A stretch of DNA of 64,000 nucleotides from positions 291,276 through 355,275 of the forward strand of contig NZ_PVSS01000002.1 of the NCBI RefSeq assembly GCF_003025005.1, given 5' to 3'. Of this stretch, positions 55,661 to 64,000 are shown in pieces. Within the stretch, counting starts at the first letter, position 1. Each line of letters starts with the position of its first letter. Position numbers and translations under genes: made by a program. The notes beneath the pieces are model-generated. The model was not told the DNA's origin, did no database searches, and saw nothing but the letters and a program-made list of their open reading frames with translations. The stretch comes from Brumimicrobium mesophilum. Its GTDB lineage: Bacteria > Bacteroidota > Bacteroidia > Flavobacteriales_D > Crocinitomicaceae.

Positions 55661-57028
55661 TTACGCATTATTTTTCTGCGGTTTGACAGGTGATACCTTT
55701 TCATTTGTCATAGAATCCAAGATTTCAATAATCTTTTCATTTTTCAGGATATACATTCCTAGTCTATCATGTGATATTCCATTTTCTAATTTATATTCAT
55801 AAGTGGGAATATTGTTTACTAATTTTGAACCAAATAATTTGAATTGAATGTTTTTATTATTCTTTACTTCTTCCGCCACTTCAGTGATGTGAGTTGAAAT
55901 GAAGAAGGTGCTATTCGAAATATTCGCAAAAGATTTTATTATCAGTAATGAGCCATCAAATGCATCTTTCACGTTTGTACCTCTAAACAATTCATCAAAG
56001 ATCACAAACAAGTTTTTCTTCTCTTTGATTTTCAAAATAGTTTCTTTTATTCTTTTGACCTCACTAAAATAATGACTATATCCTAAATTAATATCATCTG
56101 ATAAGTTGATCGTTGTAACAATTCCATTATAAATAGAGGTAGTCATTTTTTTAGCTGGGACTGGAAATCCAATATGAGCTAAATAAACTGATAATCCAAC
56201 TGACTTTAGAAATGTCGATTTCCCAGCCATGTTAGGGCCAGTTAAAAAACACAAGTTAGACGATTCATCCATTTCACAGGAATAAGGTACAGCATTTTTT
56301 AATAATGGATGATAAAACTCCTCAATTGAAAGAAATTGTGTAGTTGAATTTGAATAACTTGGTAAAGCGAGATTTTTTTGTTTCCCCACTTTTGCAATTG
56401 AAATAAAAGTATCCAGATTATAAACTAAATCAATTATTTCGCGTAATTCGTTTTTATATTTTTTACGAAATAGATTGTCTAATTTATTCAGTTTGGAATT
56501 AGTTATTTTTAGCCTTTTGGTGTAGAGAAATTTCAAATCTGGTTTTTCAATTAACTTCGAAATTATTTTTTGATAGGAAACAAGTTTTTCAGGAATCTCA
56601 GCTTCATTTAAGGCTTCAATTCTTTCTTTAAGTTCAACTAAGAAATAGACTAGTTGTTGAACACCCGATTTTATGATGAAATAATTATTACTAGGCCTAA
56701 TTCTATAAGATAGATTTTGAAAAAAGGCATCAATGAAATTATTTCTCAGAGGTGCGATATTTAGTCTTTTGTAATGCTCTATAAAATCTAATTGACCTGA
56801 ATTTATTTTTAATTCAAAATCTGTCTTGGATATAAACTGAATTAATTCTGTTCTTTGCCTTAATTCATTAATATCAGTAGTAGGATTTTTCATCAACTGA
56901 TATAAAAAATTCTTACCACCAATTGTTTTTGTTTGATTATAGAAGTTTGAAATAGAATTAACAGACCTGCTATCAAGAAAAATTTCTAAGTCTTTTATTG
57001 TTTGTTTATCTAAATCAAATTCTATCAT
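55661..57028 (-). CDS. MutS-like ATPase lacking the mismatch-recognition domain
   Basis: I prefer the ATG at 57028 (MIEFDLDKQTIKD) to the one six codons earlier. The protein has a lever/clamp-like helical part (about 20-240, with TKTIGGKNFLYQLMKNP) and a MutS domain V ATPase: Walker A GPNMAGKST (about 264-272), Walker B LFVIFDELFRGTN (about 330-342) and FFISTHITEVAEE. The N-terminal mismatch-binding domain of MutS is absent, and no Smr domain is present, so it is not a classic MutS1 or MutS2. Related short MutS-like proteins occur in Bacteroidota, function unknown. Confidence 0.85.
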   Translation of the reverse strand: MIEFDLDKQTIKDLEIFLDSRSVNSISNFYNQTKTIGGKNFLYQLMKNPTTDINELRQRTELIQFISKTDFELKINSGQLDFIEHYKRLNIAPLRNNFIDAFFQNLSYRIRPSNNYFIIKSGVQQLVYFLVELKERIEALNEAEIPEKLVSYQKIISKLIEKPDLKFLYTKRLKITNSKLNKLDNLFRKKYKNELREIIDLVYNLDTFISIAKVGKQKNLALPSYSNSTTQFLSIEEFYHPLLKNAVPYSCEMDESSNLCFLTGPNMAGKSTFLKSVGLSVYLAHIGFPVPAKKMTTSIYNGIVTTINLSDDINLGYSHYFSEVKRIKETILKIKEKKNLFVIFDELFRGTNVKDAFDGSLLIIKSFANISNSTFFISTHITEVAEEVKNNKNIQFKLFGSKLVNNIPTYEYKLENGISHDRLGMYILKNEKIIEILDSMTNEKVSPVKPQKNNA

Positions 57029-57055
57029 TGGTCGATTTCTTGGCATTCCACATAA

Positions 57056-57177
57056 CGTCAGGCGAATTTCTAAAGTCGTCTTCCTTTATTTAATTAATTA
57101 TAAATTTAAACATTTTACTTTATAGTTAAACCTCAGATTGAAAACATTCAGGACGATTTTTAAAATTCGCCAGTTAT
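57056..57177. repeat. Long imperfect palindrome, attC-like outline
   Basis: A 20-base arm (57063-57082, GGCGAATTTCTAAAGTCGTC) is inverted at 57154-57173 with 17 of 20 matches, around a 71-base AT-rich centre. The outer ends read AAC (57056-57058) and GTT (57175-57177). It lies between the MutS-like gene and an orphan gene. The outline recalls integron attC sites, but the core 7-mers do not match the usual GTTRRRY consensus. Confidence 0.55.
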
Positions 57178-57304
57178 CGTAAGTAAATTCTTTTACGGAG
57201 TAGTCTGCTCGGAAATAAACAAGATCTGCCCACACATTATTGTTTCTTTATAGAATTGAGCTTAGGTAGCCAACTAGGAGTTGATAAAGGCAACCTATTG
57301 TCTG

Positions 57305-57856
57305 TCAGTTAATTTCTCCATACCAATTTACTCTTTTAGTTACTATTGTCGTCCCGTTTGTTTTTTTGCTTTTAAACAAATTTTTGAGTCTATTGAGAAT
57401 ATCAGTCTTTTTAGGTTCTTGAAAATTTATTGTCGCTGAAATCGCCATTGCCGGTTCGTCCTTATGATATTGCGAAGCTCGTAATAATTTTCCATCCTGC
57501 TCCTGATACTCAATGGTAATGTATCCATTTACAAAGTCTTTGATGTAGTCAATTGCTGATGAGCAAGCAACCTGATTTTTCGTTTGCATGTGCTTTACTT
57601 CGTCAAAATGATAATTTCTAAAATGTCGGTGGTCAAAGTCCGAAAATACTGTAATCTCTGTATCGTCAATGTCAAAACTTAGTTTACCGAAAACTTGGGA
57701 TACAGATGTCACCGAAAAGCAAAAATTGTCCACGTAAATAATACCTTTCTCAATTGCAATCTTGTCTTTCAAGTCAGGAAAAGATTTTATGAAAAGGCGA
57801 TAAAACTCCTTCTGCAAGTCGTTAAGTTCACTTTCTATTTTGTACTGATAACTCAC
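57305..57856 (-). CDS. Orphan hypothetical protein
   Basis: The 183-residue soluble protein has no signal peptide or membrane segment. It is mixed alpha/beta with many aromatic and acidic residues (LSFDIDDTEITVFSDFDHRH, HFDEVKHMQ, VNGYITIEYQEQDGKL) and ends with a basic linker (LFKSKKTNGTT). I do not recognise its family. The preceding 250 bases include an attC-like palindrome, and the following intergenic part contains unusual sequence, so it may be an acquired cassette-like gene. Confidence 0.6.
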   Translation of the reverse strand: MSYQYKIESELNDLQKEFYRLFIKSFPDLKDKIAIEKGIIYVDNFCFSVTSVSQVFGKLSFDIDDTEITVFSDFDHRHFRNYHFDEVKHMQTKNQVACSSAIDYIKDFVNGYITIEYQEQDGKLLRASQYHKDEPAMAISATINFQEPKKTDILNRLKNLFKSKKTNGTTIVTKRVNWYGEIN

Positions 57857-58063
57857 TTTGTCTTTCCTGTCATTTAATTATTGATTGTCCTTTTTGCACT
57901 AATGTTTGGTGCCCGGTTTCATAGAACATATGCATGTGCACTTCTATCATGAGGGATTTCACCAACGACAGTTCTCCTTCTAACAAAGAATCCCTCAATA
58001 AAATTAATTTTCAACTAATTTATAAAAGAATTTCAACAAGGAATTAATGAACTCCACAACCTC
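57857..58063. other. Intergenic region with a hairpin
   Basis: GAGGGATT (57951-57958) pairs with AATCCCTC (57989-57996) across a 30-base loop, and GTTTGGTGCCCGGTTTC lies just before it (near 57904). No gene is present. Confidence 0.45.
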
Positions 58064-58873
58064 CTACTTTTCCATTGCAGGCATCGGAGTCACATATTTC
58101 ATTGTTTTTTCATTAAAAATAAAGTAGACAAATAATTCTCCGTTGTTCGTGACTTCTTCAGGTTGAAATTCATTGATGTCATCAATATTTTTAGGATTAT
58201 AGCCTACAATTTGACCTTTAAACAAAGCAATATCCTTTGCTATTCGAACAGAACTTGTCTGATGCTTTATGTCGTAAACTAAAGGTTCAGACTCCCCTAT
58301 TTTATCGAAAACTGGACAACTAAAGGTAAGGTAAATTCTATTATTTCTTACTGTGTAGTAATTTCTATGTAAGCTGTTTCTAACTCTAAATTCCACATAA
58401 AAATCCTTATGCGCTTTGGAAGTTAACTCCAAGAATTCAACTTTCAAAGGATAGTTAGCATTAGATCCTACAGGATTAGTAGAAATAATCCTCTGCTCTC
58501 CTCCTTTTAATAGAAATATATAATTGTATAATCCAGTATTTCCAGTTTCTTTAAAAAAACGCTCGGTATCCGTATTTTTTGCCTTTTGAAAAGCAAATTC
58601 TCTTCTATTTACAAGGATAAGTGCATCTTTTAAAGTGTCTTGATCAATAAATTTATATTGAATGTCAATGTCATACGTCTCGGTAGCACTAATTCCCAAA
58701 ACACTTTCAACCTGACGGATAATTTTCTCCTCCTCTGTGAAAGTTTCAACTTCTTTCTTTTTAACACTTTCCTTAATATCAGTACTTCCCTCATTGTTAT
58801 TACATGAAGTAAATGTTAGAAATACAATAGATATTAAAGCTATTTTATTTAGTCTAAATTTTGTCCAAGACAT
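58064..58873 (-). CDS. Hypothetical lipoprotein
   Basis: I start at the ATG 58873 (MSWTKFRLNKIALISI), which gives a lipoprotein signal with cysteine in FLTFTSCNNNEG (residue 24); the earlier ATG would add a charged tail before it. The mature part of about 240 residues is mostly beta with repeated YDI and VRN patterns and no family I recognise. The start overlaps the end of the nucleoside phosphorylase gene by 20 bases, so they are probably translated from one message. Confidence 0.68.
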   Translation of the reverse strand: MSWTKFRLNKIALISIVFLTFTSCNNNEGSTDIKESVKKKEVETFTEEEKIIRQVESVLGISATETYDIDIQYKFIDQDTLKDALILVNRREFAFQKAKNTDTERFFKETGNTGLYNYIFLLKGGEQRIISTNPVGSNANYPLKVEFLELTSKAHKDFYVEFRVRNSLHRNYYTVRNNRIYLTFSCPVFDKIGESEPLVYDIKHQTSSVRIAKDIALFKGQIVGYNPKNIDDINEFQPEEVTNNGELFVYFIFNEKTMKYVTPMPAMEK

Positions 58874-59720
58874 ATTCAATAAGTTCTGTGATTTTCGTCT
58901 CATAATTAGTAGTAAATTCTTTTTTCCTGCGATTAGCTAAACCCAAACAAATGGCTGTTGCTTCATGTCCTAAAGCAGTAGATAACGCAAACAATGCCGA
59001 ACATTCCATCTCTAGATTAGAAAATCGAATTTCATTATGTTTGAAATCACTAAAAGAGTTCAACATATCTGGTTCTACAAGTTTCAACCGCAATTGTCTT
59101 CCTTGTGGACCATAAAAACCAGAACTTGTAACAGTAATTCCTTTTTCAATGTGAGGGGCATCCAAGCGCTTATTTAGTTTTCCTGAAGCCTTTGTTAAGT
59201 AAGGCTTAATATATTTAGGAAGTTTAATTTCCTTTTCTATTTCCACCTCTAACCTTTTTGTTTCCTCATCCACATTTCGTTCATAATAATGACCAACATT
59301 ATCAATTCCATAGGCATGAGTAGACAAGATGAAACTGTCAATTGGAATTTCGTCTTGTAGTATTCCACAAGTACCAATTCGAATAATTTCCAAAGAAACT
59401 TTTTCGGTTTTCTCCGTTCTAGTTTCCAAATCAATATTTACAAGTGCATCAATTTCGTTGATTACAATATCGATATTATCGGTTCCAATACCAGTTGAAA
59501 TAACAGAAATTTCTTTGCCTTTGTATTTTCCAGTATGACAAGCAAATTCACGGTGTTGATTTTTACTGGTTACCTCATCAAAATAATTTGAAATCAGTTC
59601 TACTCTTCCTTGATCTCCGACAATAAGGATTTTTTTAGCCAAATCTTCCGGTCTAATATCTAAATGGTAAACACCTCCTTTCGGCGTAATTACTAATTCG
59701 GATGGTAAAAAATCTGCCAT
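58854..59720 (-). CDS. Nucleoside phosphorylase (PNP/UDP family)
   Basis: The 288-residue enzyme is of the uridine/purine nucleoside phosphorylase fold and should split a nucleoside with phosphate into base and ribose-1-phosphate. Family motifs are ILIVGDQGRVELIS (phosphate-binding region, about 31-44), VISTGIGTDNIDIVINE (about 74-90), IIRIGTCGILQ (about 112-122) and a base-binding MECSALFALSTALGHEATAIC (about 242-262). It looks closer to uridine phosphorylase-like proteins than to the trimeric PNP, but the substrate is not certain. The downstream lipoprotein overlaps its end. Confidence 0.85.
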   Translation of the reverse strand: MADFLPSELVITPKGGVYHLDIRPEDLAKKILIVGDQGRVELISNYFDEVTSKNQHREFACHTGKYKGKEISVISTGIGTDNIDIVINEIDALVNIDLETRTEKTEKVSLEIIRIGTCGILQDEIPIDSFILSTHAYGIDNVGHYYERNVDEETKRLEVEIEKEIKLPKYIKPYLTKASGKLNKRLDAPHIEKGITVTSSGFYGPQGRQLRLKLVEPDMLNSFSDFKHNEIRFSNLEMECSALFALSTALGHEATAICLGLANRRKKEFTTNYETKITELIEYVLDKI

Positions 59721-59827
59721 GAAATTTATTTTATTTGATAGAATTAATGAGTTTTTCGCCTGAAGGCAAAGTAGGATTTATGAACAAATTGGGAAATTCC
59801 AAAATGAAACTACTTCATTTAGAAATA

Positions 59828-60574
59828 TTAGTTCATGCTTGAACCGAAAACACGTTTTAAGATATCAGTTACTCGGGCAGCAGGATCTTGGCGAATAAGT
59901 GCCTCTTCTTTAGCAACCATTGTAAATAGCCCATCAATTGCTCTCTCCGTTACATACTCGTTAAGATCAGTGTCAATCTTTTCTCCTCCAGTAAACATCA
60001 TTGCTTGATTATATTTTGTAGCCACAGGCTCCCAATATTGCGTTAATTTTACTTTTTCTATTGAATTTTGTACTTTAGGAGCGAAAACAACGATTAATTC
60101 GTTCGTAGTATTTTTTCTTAAAAAGTCTGTAGCTGCATTATCACCACCTTTTAAAATGGCAAAACCATCTTGAACAGTCATATTTTTAATGGCATTTACG
60201 AAAATTGGAACTGCTTCTTTTGCTGCATCTTCTGCCGCTCTGTTCAACGTTGTAACAACTTTATCAACTTGATTTCCTAAGCCCCATTCAATAGCTTTCT
60301 CTTTCATTGCATTTGCACTCGCTGGAAAAGGTAATTTTATTTCACTGTTCTCTAAAAAACCGTCTGTGATCGCTGTAACATCAACCGCATTTTTTATTCC
60401 CACCGTCAGGGCTTCTTTTAACCCCTCAATCACTTCTTGGTTGGTTAAACTTTTAGCACCACTTTCTCCATTTGTTGTTTCTAGTAATGTTTCTGCAGCA
60501 CTATTCAACACATCACATGAAGAAAATGACAACATTAGGACGCCTAAAGCAAATGAATTTATAACTTTTCTCAT
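59828..60574 (-). CDS. DUF4197 family lipoprotein
   Basis: The 248 residues show a lipoprotein signal (Cys20, LSFSSCDVL) and a mostly helical DUF4197 domain, recognised from LTNQEVIEGLKEALTVGIKNAV, LNRAAEDAAKEAVPIF and ATDFLRKNTTNELIVVFAPKV. The function of DUF4197 is unknown; it is common in Proteobacteria and Bacteroidota. A minus-strand TAAATTTG box lies at 60591-60598. It is divergent from cinA. Confidence 0.85.
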   Translation of the reverse strand: MRKVINSFALGVLMLSFSSCDVLNSAAETLLETTNGESGAKSLTNQEVIEGLKEALTVGIKNAVDVTAITDGFLENSEIKLPFPASANAMKEKAIEWGLGNQVDKVVTTLNRAAEDAAKEAVPIFVNAIKNMTVQDGFAILKGGDNAATDFLRKNTTNELIVVFAPKVQNSIEKVKLTQYWEPVATKYNQAMMFTGGEKIDTDLNEYVTERAIDGLFTMVAKEEALIRQDPAARVTDILKRVFGSSMN

Positions 60575-60642
60575 TTCAATTGTTTTTTGTCAAATTTACG
60601 AATAATTTTACTCTTTAATTTCTAAAAAAACAATTGAAGTTT

Positions 60643-61899
60643 ATGAAGGCTGGAATTATTTGTATAGGTGATGAGTTACTGATTGGTCAAACAGTAAATA
60701 CTAATGCTGCTTGGATAGGACAAGAATTTGGAAAGTTTGGAATTTCCGTATACAAATCAACTACAATTAGAGATGTTAAAGAAGATATTGTTCAAACGGT
60801 AGATGAATATCTTAATGAAGCCGATTTAATAATTGTTACTGGTGGTTTAGGTCCAACCAACGATGATATTACAAAAGAAACACTGACAGAATATTTTGGA
60901 ACTACCTTGGCATTAAATGATCAAGTTTTGCACCGAGTAAAATCTTTTTTTGAGCTACGAGGTAAGAAAATGTTGGACTCTAATATTCAACAAGCAATGC
61001 TCCCTAAAGACGCTATAATATTAGAGAATTTACATGGAACAGCATCAGGAATGTGGTTTGAGAAAAATGGAAAAATTCTAGTTTCTCTCCCTGGAGTTCC
61101 TTACGAAATGGAAGCCCTCATTTCAATGGAGGTTTTACCTAGAGTAAAAGCTACCTTTGGAATTGAAAGTAACTATCATCAAACATTAATGCTTCAAGGA
61201 ATTGGAGAATCATATTTAGCTGAATTAATCATAGACTGGGAAAATAGAATCTACAAAAATGGTCTTCACTTAGCCTATTTGCCATCTTCAGGTTTGATAA
61301 AATTAAGATTAAGCTCAGAAAATGGTGTAGAGGATTCCGCTAAAATTGAATCCTATTTTAATGAAATAAGAAGAGATTTGCCACAATTTGCGTATGGAAT
61401 GAATGAAGAAAGCATTTTTGAAGTTGTAGGTGAATTACTGAAATCAAGTCATAAAACACTTGGAACAATAGAAAGCTGTACCGGTGGTGGAATAGCGAAT
61501 TCTTTTATTGCAAAAAGTGGTTCGTCAGCCTTTTTCAATGGTGGACTAATCACTTATTCCAATGAATTAAAACAAAAATTAGCAAAAGTTTCCAAAGACA
61601 CCTTAGATAAATTTGGTGCAGTTTCTGAAGAAGTTGCAATAGAAATGGCCATTGGTGGTCAAAAAGAATTAGACGTAGATTATGCGATTGCTGTAACGGG
61701 AATTGCTGGACCAGAAGGAGGAACTGAAAAAAAACCTGTTGGAACGGTTTGGATTGCGGTTGCTACTCCAGAAGGCGTATTCACAAAACATTATTTATTT
61801 GGAGAACACCGTGGAAGAAACATTGAAAAAACACAATTGTACGCAGCTAATTTATTAAGAAAACTTATTCTTGGAATCGCTGAAAATGAAAATAACTAG
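60643..61899 (+). CDS. cinA: CinA-type protein (competence/damage-inducible)
   Basis: I start at the ATG 60643 (MKAGIICIGDELL); the TTG three codons earlier is less likely. The N-terminal MoCF-binding-like domain (about 1-170, IGDELLIGQTVNTNAAWIG, VTGGLGPTNDDITKE) and the C-terminal CinA deamidase domain (about 255-415, GTIESCTGGGIANSFI, SNELKQKLAKVS, TGIAGPEGGTEKKPVG) are both complete. CinA proteins act as ADP-ribose pyrophosphatase and/or NMN deamidase in NAD salvage. Length is normal. It stands alone. Confidence 0.94.
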   Translation: MKAGIICIGDELLIGQTVNTNAAWIGQEFGKFGISVYKSTTIRDVKEDIVQTVDEYLNEADLIIVTGGLGPTNDDITKETLTEYFGTTLALNDQVLHRVKSFFELRGKKMLDSNIQQAMLPKDAIILENLHGTASGMWFEKNGKILVSLPGVPYEMEALISMEVLPRVKATFGIESNYHQTLMLQGIGESYLAELIIDWENRIYKNGLHLAYLPSSGLIKLRLSSENGVEDSAKIESYFNEIRRDLPQFAYGMNEESIFEVVGELLKSSHKTLGTIESCTGGGIANSFIAKSGSSAFFNGGLITYSNELKQKLAKVSKDTLDKFGAVSEEVAIEMAIGGQKELDVDYAIAVTGIAGPEGGTEKKPVGTVWIAVATPEGVFTKHYLFGEHRGRNIEKTQLYAANLLRKLILGIAENENN

Positions 61900-62037
61900 G
61901 TTTAAATTATTTCATTAAAAAAATCAGAATATGCATTTATATAGTTATTATGGATGTTTATGGAATACTTGGGATTATATAAATAATATTCTATAGTAAA
62001 GTTGTTCGAATAATTATTCAAAAGAATAAGGTAAATA

Positions 62038-62607
62038 TTAAAGTAATTCAACACGCATTTCGAAGTAGCAAGTATCTTCTTCGAAATTTATAAATTGGAA
62101 TTTGATTTTTGATTTTGATTTCAAGGAAATTGTTGTGAAACCAAGTCCAGCACCACCTTTATCTGTCATTTCTCCATTACCTAAAATGTCTAAATAATAA
62201 GCCTTTAAATTTTCAAGGTTCATATTATTTATCTTATTCAGGTAATCAGTTATGTTCTTTTTGGAGTTTTCATCTACAATATTTCCAAAGGAAACAGAAT
62301 AGCTTTCATTTTTCTCCATAATCATTACATGACCTATTTTCTTATTGAGCGAATTGACTTTACTATGTAATCGAATGTTTTGTAAACCTTCAATCATAAT
62401 GGAGAACATCCGTTTTGTGATAATCCTTTTTACATCTCTCCGATCCATGATATATTCCAATCCCTCAGAAAGGCTATTCACTAGATCTTGAGAGAATTCT
62501 CCAAAATGAGACATCACAACGAAATTACTACCATGATTCGTAAAATCATCGTGCAACTCTTGGTAGATACTTTTAGCATCTATTTGCATCTCATTTTGTT
62601 TTGACAT
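62038..62607 (-). CDS. SiaB-type (DUF6272) protein kinase-like protein
   Basis: I start at the ATG 62607 (MSKQNEMQIDAKSIYQEL), since the N-terminal extension in the longer frame looks spurious. The 189 residues fit the SiaB family of GHKL-like kinases, which phosphorylate a partner (SiaC in Pseudomonas): the ATP lid motif GGAGLGFTTISLKSK (about 150-164), with EGLQNIRLHSK (about 75-85) as the N box. No partner gene is adjacent. Its target is not known. Confidence 0.8.
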   Translation of the reverse strand: MSKQNEMQIDAKSIYQELHDDFTNHGSNFVVMSHFGEFSQDLVNSLSEGLEYIMDRRDVKRIITKRMFSIMIEGLQNIRLHSKVNSLNKKIGHVMIMEKNESYSVSFGNIVDENSKKNITDYLNKINNMNLENLKAYYLDILGNGEMTDKGGAGLGFTTISLKSKSKIKFQFINFEEDTCYFEMRVELL

Positions 62608-62738
62608 TAACTTTGGGTTTCTTAAAGTTAAACTTATCATTTTCAATTTCAATTTCAAATAAATAGCAAATTATTATTCATTGAAATAAAAACCGACTCT
62701 TTATACATGACGAAATTAAATTACGAATAGTTGTTTAT

Positions 62739-64000
62739 TTACCTCAACAAATTAACATTTCCTGGTAGCAATATTGATTCTCCTTTACTATTCATCCCTT
62801 TTAACTTATAAATATAAACCCCAGTATTTAAATCTTCTCCTTTAAATTTGCCATTCCAACATTCTTTTGAATCTGTTGTTTCAAAAATAACTTCTCCCCA
62901 CCTATTGTAAATTTGTAGAACCATGGATTGAATACAATTACCTAAAACACAAAACTCATCGTTTAATCCATCTCCATTAGGTGAAAAAACAGTTGGTAAT
63001 TTTATTTGTCCACAGGGATCTAAAACCTCAATGTAAATTGAATCGGTGGCCAAGCATCCATCATCAGATAGTGCGCTAAGCACATACCACGTGGAAACAT
63101 TCGGTGAGGCAATCGGTTGAAGACATGTTGAACAAGACAATCCTGTAGCTGGGGTCCAAAGTAAACTTGAATTGACCGGATCAACCGATGATTGAATAGC
63201 TACTGATTCCCCATTTTCAATAATTTGATTTGGAGTTAAAATAAAAACAACTGGAACTTCAAATCCTTGGATAGTAAATGGACCAACATTTCCAACACAA
63301 GCATTTGCATCAGTAACTTGTAATCCATAACTTCCTGCTGTGGTATTAAGTAAGTCAATAGAATTAGTTACCGTGCCATTCCATTCGAAAATAAAAGGAG
63401 CTGTTCCTCCTGAAACCGAAATTCCTGTGATACTTCCATTATTACCTTCACAATCTGCAGGGTTTATAGTAATTCCTGAAACATCAATTGTAAGACTTGG
63501 CGTATTTGTGAGGGTATATGGGCCTACAGTTACTGAGCAACCAGCAGCATCCGTAATTAGTAAAGTATGGGTTCCACCTGACAAACCAGTTGGATTCAAT
63601 ACAGCAGCTCCAGAAGGTGACCAATCGTAAGTTAAACCCGTTCCATTTGCTGTAATTCCAGAAATGCTACCATTTCCTGCTCCACAAGTTTCATTCGAAA
63701 TAAGAACATTAGCATCATCGAAGGTTGGTCCTGCAATTTGATTGATTAAATGCGGGCCAGAAGTTTCAGAACAACCTTGGGCATCTGTTACAGTTAAAGT
63801 ATAACTTCCACTTGATAAAGCATTTAAATCCAAAGTTGTGGCAGTAGATAAAGTCCAACTAAAAGTCAAAGTTCCTGAACCACCAAAAGCTGTAATACCA
63901 GTAATTGAACCATCGTTCCCATTGCACGATTCATTAGTTATCAATAAGTTAGCTTCATCAATTACAATTGGTGCTGGTGAATTAATTGTGAAAGGTCCAA
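62739..64000 (-). CDS. SprB-repeat T9SS type B protein (C-terminal part, runs off window)
   Basis: The frame is open to the window end (GPFTINSPAPIVIDEAN upstream of the first start-like codon), so the N-terminal part lies beyond. About 420 residues are visible: at least three SprB-type repeats of about 76 residues, each with a NESCN/NETCG-type start, NGSITGI core and VTDA(Q/N)GC end, followed by a Cys-rich spacer, and a type B gliding-motility C-terminal domain (PTVFSPNGDGLNDEF, IYNRWGEVIFE, CWNGKFKGED, GVYIYKL). SprB-repeat proteins are long surface adhesins that can act in gliding. Only the C-terminus is seen. Confidence 0.87.
   Translation of the reverse strand, partial: GPFTINSPAPIVIDEANLLITNESCNGNDGSITGITAFGGSGTLTFSWTLSTATTLDLNALSSGSYTLTVTDAQGCSETSGPHLINQIAGPTFDDANVLISNETCGAGNGSISGITANGTGLTYDWSPSGAAVLNPTGLSGGTHTLLITDAAGCSVTVGPYTLTNTPSLTIDVSGITINPADCEGNNGSITGISVSGGTAPFIFEWNGTVTNSIDLLNTTAGSYGLQVTDANACVGNVGPFTIQGFEVPVVFILTPNQIIENGESVAIQSSVDPVNSSLLWTPATGLSCSTCLQPIASPNVSTWYVLSALSDDGCLATDSIYIEVLDPCGQIKLPTVFSPNGDGLNDEFCVLGNCIQSMVLQIYNRWGEVIFETTDSKECWNGKFKGEDLNTGVYIYKLKGMNSKGESILLPGNVNLLR

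Noticed and set aside
57056..57177. Calling the palindrome a true integron attC site
   Set aside because: The core 7-mers do not fit RYYYAAC/GTTRRRY and no integrase gene is in the window; only the general outline matches.
1..64000. CRISPR array, intact insertion sequence, prophage or toxin-antitoxin pair
   Set aside because: No regularly spaced repeats, transposase or integrase genes, phage structural genes or paired small toxin-antitoxin genes were seen on reading both strands.

Overview
The window looks like chromosomal DNA of a marine or freshwater Bacteroidota, most likely Flavobacteriales and close to Crocinitomicaceae (Fluviicola/Crocinitomix type). This rests on the low GC content, several type IX secretion (T9SS) cargo proteins with type A or type B C-terminal sorting domains, two PorP/SprF proteins and one PorQ, Bacteroidota promoter motifs (TTG-N19-TAnnTTTG), no Shine-Dalgarno pattern, and flavobacterial families such as YfhO, DUF2911, DUF4834, DUF4197, SiaB-type kinase and a CarB without the allosteric domain. 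The genus is an inference.

Layout. 1-7.7 kb: a partial DUF1573 lipoprotein, S41 processing peptidase, NlpC/P60 hydrolase, two membrane proteins including YfhO, and MiaE. 8.1-11.4 kb: a T9SS type B PKD protein followed by PorP/SprF and an ACP phosphodiesterase, probably one operon. 11.6-20.6 kb: MltF, a DUF2911 protein, an AsmA-like protein, a secreted M1 peptidase, a twice-interrupted membrane-protein pseudogene and an alanine:cation symporter with an unusual N-terminal extension. 20.7-21.4 kb: two tRNA-Asp genes in a tandem 257-bp duplication, each with its own terminator. 21.4-30.7 kb (minus strand): DUF4834, CarB, a three-member family of lipoproteins sharing a KRKHxKGWHF-type motif (one member decayed), TilS and PabB. 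30.7-35.8 kb: a hydrolase, PorP/SprF, a RhuM-like gene remnant, Pnp and S15. 36-45 kb: a T9SS esterase, malate dehydrogenase, a GC-richer repeat-like element, SixA, and two separate modules of an ECF sigma factor overlapping a single-pass membrane protein. 45-52 kb: a T9SS protein, RNase P RNA, O-methyltransferase, threonine aldolase, small lipoproteins, a chalcone-isomerase-like protein, phosphodiesterase, PorQ and a response regulator. 52-64 kb: a large T9SS protein, a MutS-like ATPase, a long palindrome beside an orphan gene, nucleoside phosphorylase, DUF4197, CinA, a SiaB-type kinase and the C-terminal part of a SprB-repeat T9SS type B protein that runs off the window.

Working together: most of the window is housekeeping (tRNA modification, RNA processing, pyrimidine and folate synthesis, TCA cycle, cell-wall hydrolysis), mixed with a cell-surface theme. 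T9SS cargo, PorP/SprF and PorQ proteins and lipoproteins sit together with two sigma-factor/membrane-protein pairs whose outer domains resemble surface or outer-membrane proteins. Signs of decay or transfer are the two nonsense-interrupted membrane genes, the RhuM remnant, the intergenic repeat near 41 kb and the palindrome near 57.1 kb. No CRISPR array, intact insertion sequence, prophage or restriction system was seen.
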